Assembly (NCBI RefSeq): GCF_000347035.1
Contig: NZ_ANIJ01000022.1
Location: 186,001 to 250,000, forward strand
DNA: 64,000 bases
DNA from: Leptospira sp. B5-022
GTDB lineage: Bacteria; Spirochaetota; Leptospiria; Leptospirales; Leptospiraceae
Direction: 5' to 3'
The notes beneath the pieces were generated by a model that saw nothing but the letters and a program-made list of their open reading frames with translations, was not told the origin of the DNA and made no database searches. The position numbers and the translations under genes were made by a program. Positions 47,842 to 56,914 of the stretch are shown piece after piece; position 1 is the stretch's first letter, and each line of letters begins with the position of its first letter.

Positions 47842-48897
47842 ATGGAATTCCAAGATCTGTCCGATTTTGATTTCGAACTTCCCGAAGACCAGATTGCAAA
47901 ATTTCCGGCGGCTAAAAGAGATAAAAGTAGGCTGCTTGTTTTAGGTAGGACCCAGGATTTTTTACAAGAAGAAACGGAATTTTCAAGGATACTCGATTAT
48001 CTCCGAGAAGGGGATGTGCTTGTCGCAAATGCAACCAGAGTTTCCAAACGAAGAGTATTCCTCGTTACTAAAACGGGAAGAAAACATGAGGCAATGTTTC
48101 TTTCTGAAACCGAGCCCGGGGTTTGGAAAACTCTTACTCGAAATTCTAAAAAATTGAAGTTAGGAGATATCGTCTCCGACGAGGTAAGCGGGAAATTCCT
48201 TTTTTCCGTAATAAAAAGAGAAGAAGAATTTACCATCCTCCGGTCCGAAACAGAGCTAGATGAGAACTCATTCGAACTGATAGGCCGCACTCCCATCCCG
48301 CCCTATTTCAAAAGGGAAAGCACTTCGGAAGACGATGTTCGTTACCAAACCGTATATTCTAAAAATCTGGGTTCAGTTGCGGCTCCTACGGCTGGTTTAC
48401 ATTTTACTCAGGAAATATTGGTGGAACTGAAAAACAGAAACATAGAATTCTTAAAATTAGATTTGAAAGTGGGTTATGGCACATTCCAATCCTTGAACGA
48501 AGATCATTTCGCGAATAAAAAATTACATGAGGAAGAATTCGACCTTCCTTTGGAAACAGCGGAACTTCTCAACTTAGCCAAAAAAAACGGTAGGAGAATT
48601 ATTTCCGTAGGCACAACTACACTCAGGGCATTGGAATCCGCTTATGATACAAACACCAAAACATTCAAACCAGGAGAAGGAAAAACGAGGTTATTTTTGC
48701 AGCCCGAAGATTCTATCCTAAGTTGCGAAGGTTTGATTACGAATTTTCACCTTCCGCAGAGCAGTTTACTTTTATTAGTTAGCGCATTTTCAGAAAAAGA
48801 AAAAATACTCAAAGCTTATAAATACGCCATAGAGCAAAATTTCCGTTTTTTTTCCTACGGAGATTCCATGCTGATTTTGGACCCTGAAAAGAAATAA
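47842..48897 (+). CDS. queA: S-adenosylmethionine:tRNA ribosyltransferase-isomerase
   Basis: Transfers the ribosyl part of SAM to preQ1 in tRNA, making epoxyqueuosine. The 351 residues show the family markers DFDFELPEDQIAKFP at the N terminus, VLVANATRVSKRR, VAAPTAGLHFT and LPQSSLLLLVSAF. No other queuosine genes are in the window. Confidence 0.95.
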   Translation: MEFQDLSDFDFELPEDQIAKFPAAKRDKSRLLVLGRTQDFLQEETEFSRILDYLREGDVLVANATRVSKRRVFLVTKTGRKHEAMFLSETEPGVWKTLTRNSKKLKLGDIVSDEVSGKFLFSVIKREEEFTILRSETELDENSFELIGRTPIPPYFKRESTSEDDVRYQTVYSKNLGSVAAPTAGLHFTQEILVELKNRNIEFLKLDLKVGYGTFQSLNEDHFANKKLHEEEFDLPLETAELLNLAKKNGRRIISVGTTTLRALESAYDTNTKTFKPGEGKTRLFLQPEDSILSCEGLITNFHLPQSSLLLLVSAFSEKEKILKAYKYAIEQNFRFFSYGDSMLILDPEKK

Positions 48898-48912
48898 CCC
48901 CAACTTATTTAA

Positions 48913-50568
48913 TTGAGGAATTCGACGCCAAACCGGAAACTGGGAAAGGTGTTACGCAAGGTTCTTCCTTCCCAAACTGAAATTCGATTTAAAGCGGCAA
49001 AGCCGGCCAAACTGAACGGACTGCCAGACTTTTTAGTATTTCATAAGGAAGAGGTGAGAACCTTCCGCCAAGCCCTGGAAAACCCGGGACTCTTCCGACA
49101 TATTTTGATTACCGGTCCGGAAATAGAAGCAAACCTTTTACAATTCGGACAATATCTGGAAGAACTCGTAAAAGGCCAACCGGTAGTTGCGGAACCGAAT
49201 CCGACCTTATTGTCCTTGGCAGGATTTCCTTTTGAAAACAAATACAGACCGGGAAAAATTTCGGAAGCAAACGGCGGACTTTTACTTCTTCCCATCAAAC
49301 CCTTTGTAGAAGATCCGGATCTTTATTATTTTCTAAAGGGAGTACTTCTTACAGGTAAGATAGATTTTTTATCTCTACCGGAAGGATCCGATTCTATCCA
49401 TATCAATCGATTTCATCCAAGTATTGATTCCAGGTTTAGGCTTATTTTAGTGGGGGAAGAGACTGAAGTGGATTCGATCTCTCAGATAGACGCTGACTTT
49501 TACGGAAGTTTTGATTTTAAGATCCATATGCCGTACGAGATCAGTTTGGAAAAATCCTGGCTTCCTATTTTTTCAGGACTAGTCAAGTCTTGGGAGAAGC
49601 CGGGTTATCCTCCTTTGGATCAGGCTGCCTTGGATTCCCTATTGGAACTTGCGCTCAGATGGAATGATAGCCAAACTAAACTTTCCCTTCATCTTTCGGA
49701 ACTTCGCTCTTTTGTGAGAGAAGTATTAGCATTTAATAATAAAGGGAAGAAGGTAGTGGGTAGGGCAGAGATAGAAGCAGGTCCTGCGCTGATCCAAAAA
49801 AGAACCGCTATTCATAAAAGAAAATATATAGAGAATATAAAAGAAGGCCTTATCGGTGTTCCTCTGAAAGGAAAGAAGACAGGGCGGATCAACGGACTTT
49901 CTGTGATTTTGTTGCAATCTTCTTTGCTCGATTTCGGACAGGTGAACCAGGTATCAGCCAGGGTTTCCTTGGGTTCCGGAAATCTGATCAACATAGAAAG
50001 GGAAGTGAACCTTTCGGGAAGCCTTCACGATAAGGGAGTGTTCATCTTACAGTCCTATATCAAAGGAATGTTTTCTCATACCCAGTCGTTCGGTTTGGAC
50101 GCTTCCATTTTATTCGAGCAGAATAGTTCTCCGATCGATGGGGATTCTGCAAGTTGTGCGGAACTTCTAGCGCTTCTTTCGGCACTTTCCGGACTAGAGA
50201 TACCTTGTAATATTGCGGTAACCGGGGCTCTTTCTCAATATGGGGATATCCTTCCCGTCGGTTCCGTAAACACGAAAATCCAGGCCTGGTTTGACGTGAT
50301 CCGACTGACCGGCTCTCCTCGAGAGAAGTACAAAATTTATATCCCGAAAGACAATATGAGGGATCTGAATCTTCCGAGAGAGATCAGGGAAAGTATGAAA
50401 AAAGGGAATTTCCAGATCTTCTCCTGTTCTCATGTGGAGGATTTAATCCCGGATATTTTCGGTGTCCCCGCAGGTAGGATCTCTAAATCAGGTAAATATC
50501 CGAACGGCTCTCTTTTTAGCATTATAGAAGAAAGAATCGATCGCAAAAGAGATGGAGAAGAACATTAA
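48913..50568 (+). CDS. Lon-like protease with degenerate ATPase domain
   Basis: A 551-residue protein. The C-terminal S16 protease domain (about 325-520) keeps the catalytic dyad: Ser412 in DGDSAS and Lys454 in VNTKIQ. Upstream residues about 40-270 resemble the AAA domain of the LonB/LonC group, but the Walker A site reads [12 protein letters not shown], without a GK[S/T], so ATP hydrolysis is doubtful. LonC of Meiothermus likewise lacks ATPase activity. The start is uncertain: TTG 48913 has no visible ribosome-binding site and GTG 48949 is an alternative. Follows queA by 15 bp. Confidence 0.8.
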   Translation: MRNSTPNRKLGKVLRKVLPSQTEIRFKAAKPAKLNGLPDFLVFHKEEVRTFRQALENPGLFRHILITGPEIEANLLQFGQYLEELVKGQPVVAEPNPTLLSLAGFPFENKYRPGKISEANGGLLLLPIKPFVEDPDLYYFLKGVLLTGKIDFLSLPEGSDSIHINRFHPSIDSRFRLILVGEETEVDSISQIDADFYGSFDFKIHMPYEISLEKSWLPIFSGLVKSWEKPGYPPLDQAALDSLLELALRWNDSQTKLSLHLSELRSFVREVLAFNNKGKKVVGRAEIEAGPALIQKRTAIHKRKYIENIKEGLIGVPLKGKKTGRINGLSVILLQSSLLDFGQVNQVSARVSLGSGNLINIEREVNLSGSLHDKGVFILQSYIKGMFSHTQSFGLDASILFEQNSSPIDGDSASCAELLALLSALSGLEIPCNIAVTGALSQYGDILPVGSVNTKIQAWFDVIRLTGSPREKYKIYIPKDNMRDLNLPREIRESMKKGNFQIFSCSHVEDLIPDIFGVPAGRISKSGKYPNGSLFSIIEERIDRKRDGEEH

Positions 50569-50880
50569 GCCGTCTCTGTGAACTTTGTGGTCTCCGTGCG
50601 AAAACCGGATGCAATAGGGTGTTTCGCACAGAGTTCACGGAGCACACGGAGTTTAGACTCGATTCTGAAAATTTTGGAGTTCTTCTCACCTTTGCGTGAG
50701 TATAAAACCCGCGAGGGATGGAGCCGGGGTCACAAAAATCGTGAAGGCGATTTTTTGACCGGAGGCGAGAGCCCGGCCCGAGCGAAGCGAGTGGCGCGGC
50801 CCAAAAACCCTTCCGAGCTTTATTTTTTCTCAGAAATCCTCTAATCAGTCTGCCCCGAAACGACCGATACTTTAGATACA
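50569..50880. repeat. Repeat-rich intergenic region
   Basis: About 310 bases hold several repeat units and no convincing gene. GTGCGAAA (50596-50603) and TTTCGCAC (50622-50629) flank a loop, inside a larger imperfect inverted pair of CTCCGTG / CACGGAG motifs. A second hairpin, AAAAATCG (50734-50741) with CGATTTTT (50748-50755), extends to GGTCA / TGACC ends. A third block has GAGCGAAGCGAG. The second block resembles the reverse complement of 9556-9580, linking this region to the repeat family at 9.5 kb. It may also end the protease gene transcript. Confidence 0.65.
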
Positions 50881-50883
50881 GTC

Positions 50884-51114
50884 ATGAAACGTCGGGCAAA
50901 TATCAATATTGAGTCCTCTCTTCTGGTAACCTTGGTTGCAAGTTTGGGATTCTTAGTGAGTTTGGGAATTGCCCCTGTCAGGACCGGAGGTTTTTTAACC
51001 GAGGAACCGGTCTTACGAGAACTCATCCCCGACCAATTTACTTGGGAACCAAGTTCGGAACAGATCCGAGATCTGCCGGAGAGAATGGGAGAAACCGGAC
51101 CTAGCCTGGTTTAA
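50884..51114 (+). CDS. Small predicted membrane protein
   Basis: A 76-residue frame starting at ATG, with a hydrophobic helix (about 12-33) and an acidic C-terminal region. The ribosome-binding site is weak and no family is recognised. Position, directly after a repeat region and 56 bp before the ybaB gene on the same strand, is compatible with a small gene, but it could be chance. Confidence 0.4.
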   Translation: MKRRANINIESSLLVTLVASLGFLVSLGIAPVRTGGFLTEEPVLRELIPDQFTWEPSSEQIRDLPERMGETGPSLV

Positions 51115-51170
51115 TTTCTTGCTCCGCTTCCCGGTCTGAAAATCCTATCAAGAAAGACCGGGAGTGTTCG

Positions 51171-51479
51171 ATGTTCGGCAAAAGTTTAGATAATCTAAAA
51201 CAAATGAACCAGATGCGGGTTCGTATGAAAAAATTGGAGAAAGAACTGGAGGCACTGTCCTTCGAAGGAAAATCCAAAAACGAATTGGTGGTCTGCATTA
51301 CCGACGGAAAACAAACCGTTCAAGAAATCCGTATCGAAGATTCTTTGCTGGCTAAAAACGATAAAAAACTACTTCAAAAAAGTATCAAACAGGCTGTAAA
51401 CCAATCTATGGAAGCGGCCCAAAAAGTTGCGGAAGAAAGAATGGGAGAATTCAAATCTCTTCTTTCCGGAATGCCTTAA
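51171..51479 (+). CDS. YbaB/EbfC family nucleoid-associated protein
   Basis: A 102-residue DNA-binding protein. The family shape is present: starts MFGKSLDNLKQMNQMRVRMKKLEKEL (helix), a central strand with VVCITDGKQTVQEIRI, and a C-terminal helix ending FKSLLSGMP. A GGGAG site lies 7 nt before the ATG. In many bacteria it is linked to dnaX-recR, but neither gene is here. Confidence 0.88.
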   Translation: MFGKSLDNLKQMNQMRVRMKKLEKELEALSFEGKSKNELVVCITDGKQTVQEIRIEDSLLAKNDKKLLQKSIKQAVNQSMEAAQKVAEERMGEFKSLLSGMP

Positions 51480-51483
51480 TATT

Positions 51484-53103
51484 CTAAGGAATTTTATATT
51501 CGCTAAAAATTTTCTGTTTCGTCCGATTCCGAGAGAGTTTAAAGAACTCGTGAGGGCAGATCGGACGAGTGTCAGAAGACTCAGGAAGAACGATCGCTTC
51601 TTCCCCTTCGTTGTCATCCTCGGTAATTCCTAATGAGACCGAAACATTTCCGGACCTTTTCATTTCGGTATTGATCTGTAGAGAATACAGGTTTCCGTCT
51701 ATATTCTTTTTTAATAATACTAATCGTCCGATCGAACTGGAATTGGAACGGTCCGCTTTTACGAATTGGATCTGTCCCGGATTCAATTCCCCTAACGGAG
51801 TGATTTCCGGTATTCTTAGAGGATCGTATAATTTTCTGAGAACATCCCCGTCCGTTCCCGCAGCAGGGAAAGGGAAATACTGGATCGTATCAGTTATATC
51901 CTGTAAAAAATCGGAAGCGCCACTTGTATCCGTTCCGGATTGTGCAAACTCGGGAGAAATATCCCCTAAAGATTGCCATAAGAATGCGGGATAAATTTTC
52001 TTAAAGATCTCTGAACTGTCTGTCCCGACCGCGTTTTTTATTTCCTGGGAAGAATTCAGGTAATTGTCCGCACTCGTTTTGAATAAATGGAATAATCCGT
52101 ATGCGTCCGAGGCTCTATACCCTTTAGGACCCTGGACCCCGGTCCTAAAAAACGTATTTCTAGAATCAGTATCGTTCCCGGAGATCATATATAAGTATTT
52201 CATGAAGGAGTATGCGAATGCGTAATCTACCAGAGAGTTAAATTTAGAACTTCCGAATATACTATTTCCGTTCACTCCTCTGGAGCATGCATTGGAATTC
52301 CGACCTCTATAACAATTGATCCGATTGATCTGGGGAGAATAACCCGCGATATCTGCGGCTACTTCGCTGGTTCCTTCGTTGATCCAAGCCTCGTCCCTTC
52401 CTCCTCCTTGGCTCATGATCCTTGCCTCGTATTGGAATCGGATCAAATGTTGGTATTCGTGGGCGAGGGTGGCGAGGAATGTATCCGGTTTTCCTAAGGC
52501 AAGGTCGGAGTTCCGTACAGCGACCAGTTCCACACCGTCCATATACACAATATTCGAATAATTAGAACGGACCGCATAATTGGAATTATCCGGAAAATAA
52601 TCCACCGGATCGAAAAACCCTGCCACAAAAGAAGAACCGGTCTGGCTCCCGTCATGGATGTCGGATACTATAACTGCGACTTTTCCATCTCCATCTAGAT
52701 CGTCTGAAAAACCGAAAGCCTCGCCGAGTCTTGGATAAATTTTAGAATCGAATTCTTGGGCGATATATTGGTAATCTAAAGCGGATTCTAAACCGTTAGT
52801 TGTGTAAATATTTACGTGAGCACCTGAAGCTACTTTCTTGGTCTGCACACAGCTAGAACTGTTCTTTACAAGATTACGGATCCAGAATGTATTATTGCCG
52901 CCGCAAGAACTAGATACTTGGGCTAAAGAAAGTAGATCGTCTATACTAGGTTCCGATTTGTCGTTTGTTCCGAGTGCGTCTTTGCTAACCACGCAGTCGG
53001 AAAGTATGAATATCAAACAAACCGAAAGTACGAACGTATGGAAAGATCTGCCTAATGGCATACAAAGGGACTTCCAATAACCGTCTCCGGTCAAAACCTT
53101 CAT
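51484..53103 (-). CDS. M30 (hyicolysin)-like metalloprotease lipoprotein
   Basis: About 539 residues. ATG 53103 has an AGGA ribosome-binding site 6 nt upstream; an alternative ATG at 53061 would shorten the N terminus to the signal peptide proper. The leader ends in FILSDC, a plausible lipobox. The protease domain has a zinc-type HEYQHLIRFQ motif near residue 210 and a WINEGTSEVAADIAG Glu helix about 28 residues later, matching peptidase M30. A C-terminal beta region follows. It is probably displayed on the cell surface or periplasmic face. Divergent from the gene at 53196. Confidence 0.78.
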   Translation of the reverse strand: MKVLTGDGYWKSLCMPLGRSFHTFVLSVCLIFILSDCVVSKDALGTNDKSEPSIDDLLSLAQVSSSCGGNNTFWIRNLVKNSSSCVQTKKVASGAHVNIYTTNGLESALDYQYIAQEFDSKIYPRLGEAFGFSDDLDGDGKVAVIVSDIHDGSQTGSSFVAGFFDPVDYFPDNSNYAVRSNYSNIVYMDGVELVAVRNSDLALGKPDTFLATLAHEYQHLIRFQYEARIMSQGGGRDEAWINEGTSEVAADIAGYSPQINRINCYRGRNSNACSRGVNGNSIFGSSKFNSLVDYAFAYSFMKYLYMISGNDTDSRNTFFRTGVQGPKGYRASDAYGLFHLFKTSADNYLNSSQEIKNAVGTDSSEIFKKIYPAFLWQSLGDISPEFAQSGTDTSGASDFLQDITDTIQYFPFPAAGTDGDVLRKLYDPLRIPEITPLGELNPGQIQFVKADRSNSSSIGRLVLLKKNIDGNLYSLQINTEMKRSGNVSVSLGITEDDNEGEEAIVLPESSDTRPICPHEFFKLSRNRTKQKIFSEYKIP

Positions 53104-53195
53104 GATCTTTCCTATCAAAAAAGAAACTAGCTTTACGCCTTGATCCTTTTTGTTAAGGTCAATAATTATTCAGGGTCGAATGGGAGCAAGGATCA

Positions 53196-53981
53196 TTGGC
53201 TAAAAAGGTTCCGAAGATTTGGAAATTTTTTTCCAAAAAATTTCAATATATCGTAATTTTTTCGTTAGGATATAATTGCGGATTTCGTCCTTCTCCCTTA
53301 CACAAAGATCCGATCCCGGGTCCACAAATTCCCGCATTCGATTCTGTCCCGGGAAGTGGAGAATATTTTTCCGAGATCAAAAAAATCCCAACCGGATTTT
53401 ATATCAGGCAGGTGTATCTAAATCACTCCAACAAAAAAGAAATGTTGATCAGTCAACTAACGGTGAGCGGATCCAAAAATTGGGAAGAGACAAGGTTTGA
53501 GGGACAACTAAATCTAGACGAGTCTGGAAAATATTTCAGATTTCGTCCCAGGCTTTGTCGGATGTTCACAAGTAAAAATCCGGGAGATCGTTGGACCTTA
53601 ACTCGGGCTTACGAATGCGATCATTTCGAATTTCTAATACGGAAATCAGGTCCGGAGGATATTCGTTTAACTCCGGGTCCGGAAGGAGAAGAAGAGGGAA
53701 TTCTTCTGAAAAAATCAAGATCATCCAATATTTCTCAGATCTCAGCGATCATTTTGAAGACGGATCCGGCTATCACAAGTATTTGGGGGATACGCCTTTC
53801 CAGAGTGAGAAAAGGTGCCAAGGCTATATTAGAAAAAAGAGATGGAAAGAAAACCGAATTGAATTCTCTGAAAACGGTAGAGACTACCGGAGAGATCAGG
53901 ACTGAAAAATCAATTCATGCAGAGCCTGGGGATATGATCTTATACACGAATCCCGGCGAAGCAAGGCCTCTCGCTTTATAG
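53196..53981 (+). CDS. Putative lipoprotein of unknown function
   Basis: A 261-residue protein starting at TTG, with a GGGAG site 9 nt upstream. The hydrophobic leader ends LGYNC, a possible lipobox. The mature part has many beta-type segments (SQLTVSGSKNWEE, RPRLCRMF, DPAITSIWGIRL) and no known motif. A weak AGCCC / GGGCT hairpin overlaps its stop (53980-53996), and the LRR gene converges from the other side. Confidence 0.5.
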   Translation: MAKKVPKIWKFFSKKFQYIVIFSLGYNCGFRPSPLHKDPIPGPQIPAFDSVPGSGEYFSEIKKIPTGFYIRQVYLNHSNKKEMLISQLTVSGSKNWEETRFEGQLNLDESGKYFRFRPRLCRMFTSKNPGDRWTLTRAYECDHFEFLIRKSGPEDIRLTPGPEGEEEGILLKKSRSSNISQISAIILKTDPAITSIWGIRLSRVRKGAKAILEKRDGKKTELNSLKTVETTGEIRTEKSIHAEPGDMILYTNPGEARPLAL

Positions 53982-54018
53982 CCCGCCATGTGGGCTTCAG
54001 GAGCGAAGCGACTATAGA

Positions 54019-54723
54019 TCAATCCAATCCCGTTTCGGAACTAAAGATCTTACGTAAACCCGGCATGATCTTTACATAGGGTTGTATTTTTCTAAAGTCT
54101 GAAATTTCTTTGGCAGAAACATCCGAACCGTCCAGTTGTAAATGGACCAGGTTCGTAAGACCGTATAATGGACTTAAATCTTTTACTTGGGTCCCGCCCA
54201 AATAAAGTTCGATTAGGTTCGTACAATGTTCCAAAGGTCTTAGATCCTTGATCTGAGTGTGTTTTAGCTGCAAATGTCTCACACTACATCCGGATCCTAA
54301 AAAACCGAGATTGGAAATTTTGGAATCGGTCAATTCTATTCTAGTCAACCGATTCCAATACAGATATTTATTCAGATCTTGGTCGGTTAGTTCCGTTTGG
54401 TTTAGGATCAGACTATCCAATTTTGCAAAACGATTTAATGGAGAAAGATCTTTTACGGAAGATCCTGAAAGGTGAATGGATCTTAATTTAGGAAGGTCCG
54501 ATAAACCTTCCAATGATTTTATTTCTTTAGAATTTAGCTCTAGGACTTCCAATTCGGAGAATGCGGAAAGGTCGCTCCAACTCGGATTGTTTTCAAATCC
54601 CAACCATCTAATTTCTTTAGGATATTTACCTAAGACCTCACCTTCGGAATTTCGTACTGGGATAAGATGATTCGACTGGGAACAGGCGAATAAAAAATAG
54701 AGGATCAGAAAGGTTTTCCTCAT
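54019..54723 (-). CDS. Leucine-rich repeat lipoprotein
   Basis: A 234-residue predicted lipoprotein (leader ends LFAC). From about residue 40 to 215 it has LRR units of the SDS22/internalin type, each near 21-23 residues, such as LEVLELNSKEIKSLEGLSDL, LDSLILNQTELTDQDL, LIELYLGGTQVKDLSPLYGL and LVHLQLDGSDVSAKE. LRR lipoproteins are plentiful in Leptospira and bind other proteins. Upstream, on the plus side, lies a repeat cluster. Confidence 0.85.
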   Translation of the reverse strand: MRKTFLILYFLFACSQSNHLIPVRNSEGEVLGKYPKEIRWLGFENNPSWSDLSAFSELEVLELNSKEIKSLEGLSDLPKLRSIHLSGSSVKDLSPLNRFAKLDSLILNQTELTDQDLNKYLYWNRLTRIELTDSKISNLGFLGSGCSVRHLQLKHTQIKDLRPLEHCTNLIELYLGGTQVKDLSPLYGLTNLVHLQLDGSDVSAKEISDFRKIQPYVKIMPGLRKIFSSETGLD

Positions 54724-54744
54724 AAGATCGAATCTATTTCGGTC

Positions 54745-54871
54745 AGGAGTTCCTACAAGCAGTTTAAAATCGGATTTTTTACATCGACTTCACTCGGTTG
54801 TCATGTAGGAGTTCTTACAATCAATTTAGAAACCGATTATTTTCCCTTCATTTGCAGGTTGGAATTCCAAC
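54745..54871. repeat. Three short palindromes upstream of the Fur gene
   Basis: AGGAGTTCCT (54745-54754), GTAGGAGTTCTTAC (54805-54818) and GTTGGAATTCCAAC (54858-54871). The first two, with the ~30 bases after each (AGTTTAAAATCGGATT and AATTTAGAAACCGATT), form a diverged direct repeat of about 60 bp. The last equals the palindrome at 9617 and 32620. The cluster lies between divergent LRR and fur genes. Confidence 0.75.
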
Positions 54872-54931
54872 GGGAATCGAGTTGACATCTGTCTCCTTTT
54901 TGGAGCAAGATAAGATTCGAAGCCGGTCTGA

Positions 54932-55330
54932 ATGGAAGAAGATAGAAAATCCGCCTCTCGAAACACTAAACAAAAGGGCGAGATCCTGAGAGTCATCCGT
55001 GATGCAAAAGGCCCTCTTTCCGTAAAGGAAATCCATGATATCTCCAAAAAATCCATACAGAATATAGGGATTGCCACCGTGTATCGGTCGGTGAACCATC
55101 TTTTAGAATCCGGTTTGATCCATGAGATCCAATTACCCGGCGAATCTTCCCGTTTCGAGATCAGCCATCTGGATCATCATCATCATTTTCATTGTAAGAT
55201 CTGTGACCGCGTCTTTGATGTGGAGATCTGTCCTTTCCCTATGGAAAATCTACCCAAGGGATTTTCATTAGATTCTCATGAAATTATCTTATACGGCGTT
55301 TGTTCCGAATGTAATAACTCGACAAAATGA
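54932..55330 (+). CDS. Fur family transcriptional regulator
   Basis: A 132-residue metal-responsive DNA-binding regulator. The HTH region (about 35-80) has LSVKEIHDI and GIATVYRSVNHLLESGLI; the metal/dimer domain (about 85-130) has HLDHHHHFHCKICDRVFDVE and a second CSEC pair, which together form a structural zinc site. Fur, PerR and Zur cannot be told apart from this. Its stop overlaps the SGNH gene start (ATGA), so it may be autoregulating that pair. Confidence 0.9.
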   Translation: MEEDRKSASRNTKQKGEILRVIRDAKGPLSVKEIHDISKKSIQNIGIATVYRSVNHLLESGLIHEIQLPGESSRFEISHLDHHHHFHCKICDRVFDVEICPFPMENLPKGFSLDSHEIILYGVCSECNNSTK

Positions 55331-56913
55331 ATCCAAAAAAACTAAAATTTAAAATATTCTATTTAAGCATTCTATTTATCGCCTTATTTTCCTTAATCGA
55401 TCGGATCGTATTGGATAATCTACTTTTCGGATTTCCGAATGAGTTGGAGTGGGATACCTCTCCTTGGTTCAATTTCTTAGAAAAAAGAAGAAGGATCCAA
55501 TTCTCCGAAAATGAAAAAGGAGCCCTGATCGTAGGGAGCAGTGTGGCTCTTTATTCTTCACTTCCGGAAAGAATGAATGAAAAACTTAAAAGTTCATCCA
55601 TCCGCACGGAGTTCTATTCCCACCCCGCTTTAACACCTTCCGATCTCTATTTTTATAAGGAAGATATAGTCTCCAAAAAACCCAAACTTGTGTTTTTCGT
55701 TTTAAATCCTGCCGATCTACAATTGGATTTTCTAATATCGGAAAAAGAAAGCGAAGCTAGACTTGCTCAATACAAACAAAATCTGATTTATCAGGAAAAG
55801 TCCATCATCGACTTTCAAAATTTGGAATATTCCGAAAATACCTTAAACGATGTTTCCGCAAAAACAAGACATCAGAACAGGATGATCTATCCTGCTCAAT
55901 ATTTAAGGGAGAAGTATCAGAATATCCTGAATATCGGCAAATCCGCCTTTTTATCTCTTCTTTCTAGATCCCTGTTTTTAGTGGTCCGGTATAGAAGTTT
56001 CTTATACGATCCTATGGACGCATGGATCGAAAACCACCTTAGAAGTGGGAGATCCTATCATTATTATACTGGGATCATTCCGGAAGAAGGGATATATCTA
56101 AGAGGATGGGCCAAACCGGAATTTTCGATCGATTGCGAAATAAAAAACGGAGTCTTTGAAGAGAGTGTATTCTTCCAAGAGAAAGGAACCACTCTTAGGA
56201 TTTGGGGGGAAAGTAAACCGATATTATTCGATAAAACTTTTCCGAAGTCCGGTTGGCATACGATTAGGTTTGATGTTCCGGAAATGTCGGATAAGATCAA
56301 ATTAAGAATTGCTTCCGATAAAAAAATCTCCTCTTTACAAGTCGACTCCAGGATTTTCGGAACCGAAGAAATTTACGGGATCCGACTTTCTCAGAACTTC
56401 TGCAGAAATAAGATCCGAAAACATATCTCTTATATTCGAATTCCCGGTATAGACGATACTAGGATCTCTAAAATGGATGATCAAACTTATTCCAAGGATT
56501 ATACCGAAAGGATCTACGGCTATAAGGGAGAAAGTTCCAAAATGTCCAGGTTAGTCACCCTTAGAATGGCGAAGATCAAATTGGCATCCTCTCCGAAATT
56601 TTTTACTTGGTCCGAATTGGAGTATTTAAAAAAGGCGATCGTATATCTGGAGACACAAGGTATCCGTGTGATTCTCGTAAATTCTCCGGAAAATCCTTTT
56701 GAAAGAGAAGTATATGAATCCAGCCCTTGGTACAAAGGATATATTTCTTATTTGGAAAATTTAGGAACAGATAAGTATAAATTCAAAAATGCGGTATCCG
56801 ATTTTACGGACAAAAGATCCTTTCTAGATCCTCACCATTTGACCTACCAAGCTTCCGAAAAATCCTCAGATTTGTATGCTGATTGGATCTTGGAAACATT
56901 AACGGAAAAGTAG
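55327..56913 (+). CDS. SGNH-like protein coupled to the Fur gene
   Basis: A 528-residue protein with one N-terminal TM helix (about 8-28). The SGNH-like layout matches the two DUF1574-type proteins of the glycan operon: Ser block LIVGSSVALYSS near residue 61 and Asp-His block FLDPHHLTYQASE near 500. It has a long central insertion (about 220-380) of beta-rich sequence. It overlaps the fur stop by 4 bp and precedes a GT-C-like gene by 1 bp. Possibly acylates a surface glycan made with its neighbour. Confidence 0.72.
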   Translation: MNPKKLKFKIFYLSILFIALFSLIDRIVLDNLLFGFPNELEWDTSPWFNFLEKRRRIQFSENEKGALIVGSSVALYSSLPERMNEKLKSSSIRTEFYSHPALTPSDLYFYKEDIVSKKPKLVFFVLNPADLQLDFLISEKESEARLAQYKQNLIYQEKSIIDFQNLEYSENTLNDVSAKTRHQNRMIYPAQYLREKYQNILNIGKSAFLSLLSRSLFLVVRYRSFLYDPMDAWIENHLRSGRSYHYYTGIIPEEGIYLRGWAKPEFSIDCEIKNGVFEESVFFQEKGTTLRIWGESKPILFDKTFPKSGWHTIRFDVPEMSDKIKLRIASDKKISSLQVDSRIFGTEEIYGIRLSQNFCRNKIRKHISYIRIPGIDDTRISKMDDQTYSKDYTERIYGYKGESSKMSRLVTLRMAKIKLASSPKFFTWSELEYLKKAIVYLETQGIRVILVNSPENPFEREVYESSPWYKGYISYLENLGTDKYKFKNAVSDFTDKRSFLDPHHLTYQASEKSSDLYADWILETLTEK

Positions 56914-56914
56914 A

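Noticed and set aside
50578..50844. Plus-strand open frame in the repeat-rich region
   Set aside because: Composition follows the inverted repeats, with no ribosome-binding site or family resemblance.
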